Of a DNA stretch of 64,000 bases, positions 59,610 to 64,000 are shown piece by piece (position 1 is the first letter of the stretch; each line of letters starts with the position of its first letter). This stretch comes from DASXRC01 sp036506495 (GTDB lineage: Bacteria > Actinomycetota > Actinomycetes > Mycobacteriales > Micromonosporaceae): NCBI GenBank assembly GCA_036506495.1, contig DASXRQ010000203.1, positions 1 to 64,000 on the forward strand, written 5' to 3'. Position numbers and translations under genes: made by a program. The notes beneath the pieces are model-generated. The model saw only the letters and a list, made by a program, of their open reading frames with translations, ran no database searches and was not told where the DNA came from.

Positions 59610-61136
59610 GTGTTTGACACCCTGAGCGACCGCCTCTCCGGGATCTTCACCAAGCTCCGCGGCAAGGGCCGGCTCACCGACGCCGACATCGACGCCACCG
59701 CGCGGGAGATCCGGCTGGCGCTGCTCGAGGCCGACGTCGCCCTCCCGGTCGTGAAGGCGTTCATCGCGCGAGTCAAGGAGCGGGCCCGCGGGGCCGAGGT
59801 GTCCGAGGCGCTCAACCCCGCCCAGCAGGTCATCAAGATCGTGCACGAGGAGCTCGTCGCGATTCTCGGCGGTGAGGCGCGCCGCCTAAGGTTCGCCAAG
59901 CAGCCGCCGACTGTGATCATGCTGGCCGGTCTGCAGGGTTCCGGCAAGACGACGCTCGCCGCCAAGCTGGCCCGCTGGCTGGCCGGGCAGGGACATCAGC
60001 CGATGCTGGTCGCCGCGGACCTGCAGCGCCCGAACGCCGTCGGGCAGCTGCAGGTGCTCGGTGGCCGGGCCGGCGTCGAGGTGTACGCCCCGGAGCCCGG
60101 CAACGGCGTCGGTGATCCGGTGGCGGTCGCCCGTGACGCGCTCGACTACGCCAAGCGCCAGATGCGCGACATCGTGATCGTCGACACCGCCGGCCGGCTT
60201 GGCATCGACGCCGAGATGATGGCGCAGGCGGCGGCGATCCGTGACGCGGTCGAGCCCGATGAGATCATCTTCGTGATCGACGCGATGGTCGGCCAGGACG
60301 CGGTGACCACCGCCGAGGCGTTCCGCGACGGCGTGGGCATCACCGGCGTCGTCCTCGCCAAGCTCGACGGCGACGCGCGCGGCGGCGCGGCGCTGTCCGT
60401 CCGGCACGTGACCGGCGAGCCGATCCTGTTCGCGTCGACCGGCGAGAAGCTCGAGGACTTCGACGTCTTCCACCCCGAACGGATGGCCAGCCGCATCCTC
60501 GGCATGGGCGACGTGCTCACGCTCATCGAACAGGCCGAGCAGGCGTTCGACGCCGACCAGAAGGAGCGGATGGCCGCGAAGCTGCTCGGCGGCGAGCAGT
60601 TCACGCTGGAGGACTTCCTCGACCAGCTGATCGCGGTACGCCGGATGGGCCCGATCGCGAACGTCCTCGCGATGATGCCCGGCATGGGCCAGATGAGGGA
60701 TCAGCTGGCCGAGCTCGACGACAAGCACTTCGACCGAGTCACCGCGATCATCCGCTCGATGACCCCGGCCGAGCGCACCAACCCTAAGATCATCAACGGC
60801 TCCCGCCGCGCGCGCATCGCCAACGGCTCCGGGGTCACCGTGATGGACGTCAATCAGCTGCTCAACCGGTTCGCGGACGCGCAGAAGATGATGAAGCAGA
60901 TGGGCGGCGCCATGGGCCTGCCCGGGACGCGTCGCAAGGCGACCAAGTCGCCCAAGAACAAGCGCAAGAGCGGCAAGGGCGGCGGCGGCCGGCCGCGCGT
61001 GGGCGGCGGCGTGCCGGGGTTCCCGGGCGCGATGCCGCAGCTGCCGCCGGGCATGGACCCGAATGCGCTCGGTGCCGGCTTCAAGGCCCCGAAACTCGAC
61101 TTCTCGAAGCTGACCAAGCGGGACGGCGAGAAGTAG
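59610..61136 (+). CDS. ffh: Signal recognition particle protein Ffh (SRP54)
   Basis: 508 aa. N domain (FDTLSDRLSGIFTKLRGKGRLTDADI), GTPase G domain (GLQGSGKTTLAAKLARWL, ADLQRPNAVGQL, DTAGRLGIDAEMM, AKLDGDARGGAALS), and a Met-rich M domain (VLAMMPGMGQM, MMKQMGGAMGLPG) that binds signal peptides and 4.5S RNA. The C-terminal ~60 residues are Gly/Lys/Pro-rich. Works with FtsY. GTG start 59610. The 133-bp gap before it holds TACCCT at 59539 as a possible -10 element. Confidence 0.97.
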   Translation: MFDTLSDRLSGIFTKLRGKGRLTDADIDATAREIRLALLEADVALPVVKAFIARVKERARGAEVSEALNPAQQVIKIVHEELVAILGGEARRLRFAKQPPTVIMLAGLQGSGKTTLAAKLARWLAGQGHQPMLVAADLQRPNAVGQLQVLGGRAGVEVYAPEPGNGVGDPVAVARDALDYAKRQMRDIVIVDTAGRLGIDAEMMAQAAAIRDAVEPDEIIFVIDAMVGQDAVTTAEAFRDGVGITGVVLAKLDGDARGGAALSVRHVTGEPILFASTGEKLEDFDVFHPERMASRILGMGDVLTLIEQAEQAFDADQKERMAAKLLGGEQFTLEDFLDQLIAVRRMGPIANVLAMMPGMGQMRDQLAELDDKHFDRVTAIIRSMTPAERTNPKIINGSRRARIANGSGVTVMDVNQLLNRFADAQKMMKQMGGAMGLPGTRRKATKSPKNKRKSGKGGGGRPRVGGGVPGFPGAMPQLPPGMDPNALGAGFKAPKLDFSKLTKRDGEK

Positions 61137-61141
61137 CCCCA

Positions 61142-61199
61142 CAACTACACGGACGTTGCTGCCTCCCCACGGCCGGAGCGCGCAACTTCCGTGTAGTTG
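61142..61199. repeat. 18-bp inverted repeat downstream of ffh
   Basis: Arms 61142-61159 and 61182-61199 (CAACTACACGGACGTTGC and complement, one mismatch) with a 22-nt loop. It could be the ffh terminator, though the long AT-containing arms look like the other palindromes in this window. Confidence 0.55.
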
Positions 61200-61240
61200 C
61201 GGGCGATCACGAGCGCAACGGCTCTGGTAGGACTGTTCGC

Positions 61241-62320
61241 ATGGCGTCGCATGTGCGCGGGGTGGTCCTCCCCGACGACGAGGTGCGCGACCTCTGGCTG
61301 GTCGGCGACCGGGTGACCCTCGAGCCGGTGGCCGGCGCCGAGACGGTCAGCGACGGCGGCTACCTGCTGCCCGGGCTCGTCGACGCGCACTGCCACATCG
61401 GCATCGCGCCGGGCGGTGCGCCGGTCTCCACTGTGGACGAGGCGAAGGCGCTCGCGCTGATCGACCGGGACGCCGGCGTACTGGCGATCCGGGACGCCGG
61501 CTCGCCCTACGCGTACCCCCGGCTAGACGACGACCCCGACGTGCCGCGGCTGGCGCGCGCTGGCCGGCATCTCGCGGCGCCCAAGACCCACCTGCGCGGC
61601 ATTCCGCGGGAGTGCACCGCCGAGGAGCTGCCGGCCGCGGCCGCGGAGGAGGCGCGGGCGGGCAACGGCTGGGTGAAGCTCGTCGCGGACTGGCTGGACC
61701 GCGGCGCGGCCGACCTGGCGCCCACCTTCCCCACCGACGTGCTCGCCGCGGCGATCGACGCGGCCCACGCGGCCGGTGCGCGGGTCGCCGCGCACACGTT
61801 CCAGGAGGACGCCGTTGCCGCGCTGATCAGGGCCGGTGTCGACTCGGTCGAGCACGGCACCGGTATGTCCGCCGACGACATCGACGAAATGGTCCGGCGC
61901 GGCACTGCGCTGGTCCCCACCATGATCAACATCGCCACGTTCGGCGAGATCGCGGCGCGAGCGGCCGAGAAGTTCCCTGCGTACGCCGAGCACATGCGCC
62001 GGCTCGGGGACGGCTTCCCCGCGGTCGTGCGCGCGGCGTACGAGGCGGGCGTGCCGATCTACGTCGGTAGCGACGCCGGCGGCGGGATCGGCCACGGCCT
62101 GGCGGCCGCCGAGATGTTAGCGCTGCACGAGCGCGGCGGGCTGTCGGCGGCCGACGCGCTGCGGGCCGGGTCCTGGGGTGCGCGCGAGTGGCTCGGTTTT
62201 CCGGGTCTCGTCGAGGGCGGGCTCGCCGACCTGGCGGTCTACGACACCGACCCGCGCGAGGATCTGCGGGTCGTCCGCGCGCCGCGCCGCATCGTTCTGC
62301 GCGGCCGCGTGCTGCGGTAA
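61241..62320 (+). CDS. Amidohydrolase family protein
   Basis: 359 aa. Metal-dependent hydrolase barrel: HxH in GLVDAHCHIGI, a Lys-containing strand WVKLVADW, His in ARVAAHTFQED and VEHGTGMSADD, and Asp in YVGSDAGGGIGHG, giving the binuclear amidohydrolase set. The C-terminus ends in the beta strands typical of prolidase/imidazolonepropionase-like enzymes (GGLADLAVYDTDP). The substrate is unknown. Confidence 0.9.
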   Translation: MASHVRGVVLPDDEVRDLWLVGDRVTLEPVAGAETVSDGGYLLPGLVDAHCHIGIAPGGAPVSTVDEAKALALIDRDAGVLAIRDAGSPYAYPRLDDDPDVPRLARAGRHLAAPKTHLRGIPRECTAEELPAAAAEEARAGNGWVKLVADWLDRGAADLAPTFPTDVLAAAIDAAHAAGARVAAHTFQEDAVAALIRAGVDSVEHGTGMSADDIDEMVRRGTALVPTMINIATFGEIAARAAEKFPAYAEHMRRLGDGFPAVVRAAYEAGVPIYVGSDAGGGIGHGLAAAEMLALHERGGLSAADALRAGSWGAREWLGFPGLVEGGLADLAVYDTDPREDLRVVRAPRRIVLRGRVLR

Positions 62321-62351
62321 CCGCCAAATCCGCCCGATAGGATGTCGCCTC

Positions 62352-63758
62352 ATGGCACGCGTGCTCACTCCCCGTGCGGAGGACTTCCCCCGCTGGTATC
62401 AGGACGTCGTCGCGAAGGCGCAGCTGGCCGACAACGGCCCGGTGCGCGGCACGATGGTGATCCGACCGACCGGGTACGCACTCTGGGAGCGCATGCAGTC
62501 CGAGATGGACGCCCGGATCAAGGCCGCGGGGGCGGAGAACGCCTACTTCCCGCTGTTCATCCCCGAGAGCTACCTGCGCCGCGAGGCCGAGCATGTGGAG
62601 GGCTTCTCGCCGGAGCTGGCCGTGGTCACGCACGGCGGCGGCAAGCAGTTGGCCGAGCCGATCGTGGTGCGCCCGACCAGCGAGACGGTCATCGGCGAGT
62701 TCATGGCCAAGTGGATCGACTCCTATCGGGACCTGCCGCTGCTGCTCAACCAGTGGGCCAACGTGGTCCGGTGGGAGCTGCGGCCGCGGGTATTCCTGCG
62801 CACGAGCGAGTTCCTCTGGCAGGAGGGCCACACCGCGCATGCCACCGAGGCCGACGCCCGGGCGTACGCCCGGAAGATCCTGCATGAGGTGTACGAGGAC
62901 TTCATGGTCGGGGTGCTCGGCATCCCCGTCCTGGTCGGGCGCAAGACCAACCGGGAGCGGTTCGCCGGGGCGACCCACACGTACACGCTCGAGGCGATGA
63001 TGGGCGACGGCAAGGCCCTGCAGATGGGCACGTCGCACGAGCTGGGGCAGAACTTCGCGCGTGCGTTCGACATCACGTACTCGTCGGCTTCGGGCGGCGT
63101 CGAGCTCGCCTGGACCACGTCCTGGGGCGCGTCGACCCGGATGGTGGGCGGCCTGATCATGTGCCACGGCGACGATGACGGGCTGCGCGTGCCGCCGCGG
63201 CTGGCGCCGATCCAGGCATTCGTGATGATCGTCAAGTCCGGCGACGGCGTGGCCGAGGCGGCCACCAAGCTCCGCGACGCGCTGCGGGACGCCGGCGTAC
63301 GGGTGAGCCTCGACGACCGGGTCGACACCCCGTTCGGCCGCCGGGCCGTCGACGCCGAGCTCAAGGGTTATCCGGTCCGCGTGGAGGTCGGTCCCCGCGA
63401 TCTCGCGGCGGGCAACGCGGTGGTGGTCCGGCGTACCGACGGATCCAAGACGCCGGTGCCGGTCGCCGAGGTGGTTTCCGTGGTGCTCTCGGCCCTCGAC
63501 GCCGACCAGCAGGCGCTCTATGACCAGGCGCTGGCGCTGCGCGAGTCGCGTACGCATGAGGTGCCGAGCCTCGTGGAGGCGCTCGACGCGGCCGCGACCG
63601 GCTGGGCACGGGTGCCGTGGTCGGCGGTGGGGGCGGGCGGCGAGGCCGAGGCCAACGCGCAGGGCGTCACCGTGCGGTGCCTGCTGCGCCCGGACGGCTC
63701 GGTGCCGGACTCCGAGGTTGAGCCGGACCTGGTCGCGGTGCTCGGCCGCGCCTACTGA
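62352..63758 (+). CDS. proS: Proline--tRNA ligase (short, archaeal/eukaryotic-like type)
   Basis: 468 aa, without the editing insertion of the long bacterial form. Class II motifs: RPTGYALWERMQ, PLFIPESYLRREAEHVEGF, VVRPTSETVIGEFMAKW, QWANVVRWELRPRVFLRTSEFLWQEGHTAHAT and LEAMMGDGKALQMGTSHELGQNFA, and a C-terminal anticodon-binding domain (about 280-380) plus a terminal domain. It charges tRNA-Pro. ATG 62352 is the family start; the frame is open upstream in the amidohydrolase gene. Confidence 0.96.
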   Translation: MARVLTPRAEDFPRWYQDVVAKAQLADNGPVRGTMVIRPTGYALWERMQSEMDARIKAAGAENAYFPLFIPESYLRREAEHVEGFSPELAVVTHGGGKQLAEPIVVRPTSETVIGEFMAKWIDSYRDLPLLLNQWANVVRWELRPRVFLRTSEFLWQEGHTAHATEADARAYARKILHEVYEDFMVGVLGIPVLVGRKTNRERFAGATHTYTLEAMMGDGKALQMGTSHELGQNFARAFDITYSSASGGVELAWTTSWGASTRMVGGLIMCHGDDDGLRVPPRLAPIQAFVMIVKSGDGVAEAATKLRDALRDAGVRVSLDDRVDTPFGRRAVDAELKGYPVRVEVGPRDLAAGNAVVVRRTDGSKTPVPVAEVVSVVLSALDADQQALYDQALALRESRTHEVPSLVEALDAAATGWARVPWSAVGAGGEAEANAQGVTVRCLLRPDGSVPDSEVEPDLVAVLGRAY

Positions 63759-63765
63759 CCCGCCC

Positions 63766-64000
63766 GTGATGCCGTTCGCGCGGGGCGAGATCATCGTTCG
63801 CCGGTACTTCCGTGGCACACACCTGACCTGGGCCAACGCGGCCGCGGTGGTGTCCGACGACACCGGCGGGCTCCGCCTGTGGGTGCCGGTCGGAGCCGCG
63901 TTCGCCCGCCGGGTCGACGAGGACGGTCGGCCGATCGGGGAGGTCCCGGTCGACGCGTTCGGCGCGGCCCGCATGGAGGTGACCGCGTGGGCCGGACAGG
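63766..64000 (+). CDS. DUF402 family protein, N-terminal part (cut by window edge)
   Basis: 78 codons visible, starting 7 bp after proS (GTG 63766 or ATG 63769). The sequence FARGEIIVRRYFRGTHLTWANAAAVVSDDTGGLRLWVPVG follows the beginning of DUF402 proteins, some of which are nucleoside-diphosphate phosphatases. The diagnostic C-terminal part lies outside the window. Confidence 0.75.
   Translation, partial: MMPFARGEIIVRRYFRGTHLTWANAAAVVSDDTGGLRLWVPVGAAFARRVDEDGRPIGEVPVDAFGAARMEVTAWAGQ

Noticed and set aside
1..64000. CRISPR arrays, insertion sequences, prophage and secondary-metabolite megagenes
   Set aside because: No regularly spaced repeats, transposases, integrases, phage structural genes or modular synthases were seen on either strand.

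Overview
The window is a gene-dense, very GC-rich stretch of an actinobacterial chromosome. Its backbone matches the order of conserved genes known from Streptomyces (the ndgR-leuCD-hup ... recG-rsmD-coaD ... rnc-mutM-smc-ftsY ... amtB-glnK-glnD-ffh ... proS region) and from Mycobacterium (coaD-sepIVA-DUF177-rpmF-rnc-mutM). An F420 biosynthesis gene, an HU protein with a lysine-rich tail, frequent GTG starts, canonical GlnR boxes and many intergenic palindromes suggest the Micromonosporaceae or a close relative. The family assignment is inference. No phage, insertion sequence, CRISPR array or rRNA operon is visible.

Layout. 1-6.9 kb is a potassium module: a KimA-type importer (cut by the window edge), a divergent CPA1 cation/proton antiporter, a mini DUF4118 membrane protein, KdpD and KdpE. 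Similar TGACG direct repeats lie upstream of both transcription units. 7-14.1 kb holds an FAH-family hydrolase, tRNA-Gln(CUG), tRNA-Glu(CUC), an NYN-domain protein, a DUF3352 membrane protein, NdgR, LeuC, LeuD and HU. 14.4-20 kb, on the minus strand, carries MutT1, a CYTH-CHAD protein and polyphosphate kinase (polyphosphate and nucleotide hygiene), then FbiD for coenzyme F420. 20-31 kb is housekeeping: PlsC, GpsA, a cystathionine lyase-like enzyme, Ddl, a DUF3515 protein, a lone RAM-domain protein, ThiL, a GNAT, L28, a DAK2-domain kinase and RecG.

31-33.5 kb is an inserted FkbM methyltransferase plus glycosyltransferase pair. 33.7-38.9 kb is RsmD, CoaD, a short SepIVA, DUF177, L32, PlsX, RNase III and MutM. 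39-41.4 kb (minus strand) has two overlapping putative galactosaminoglycan hydrolases (GH114-like and spherulin-4/GH135-like) and a CAP-domain protein. 41.6-48.5 kb has a small coiled-coil protein, SMC, a DinB-like protein, FtsY and a phosphotransferase. 48.5-52.8 kb is the GlnR-type nitrogen operon amtB-glnK-glnD. 52.9-59.1 kb is inserted between glnD and ffh: a two-component system and a processive GT2 synthase, GH26 and GT39-like operon that looks like an exopolysaccharide system. 59.2-64 kb is a small membrane protein, Ffh, an amidohydrolase, ProS and the start of a DUF402 gene.

Conserved translation, secretion, cell-wall, lipid and nitrogen genes thus form the backbone. The potassium module and three glycan-related insertions are the variable parts and the most interesting ones. 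Several intergenic regions hold long, near-perfect inverted repeats next to important genes (smc, amtB, ddl, ffh). Two distant copies of one 30-bp sequence suggest at least one dispersed repeat family. All family assignments come from reading motifs by eye; no database search was possible.
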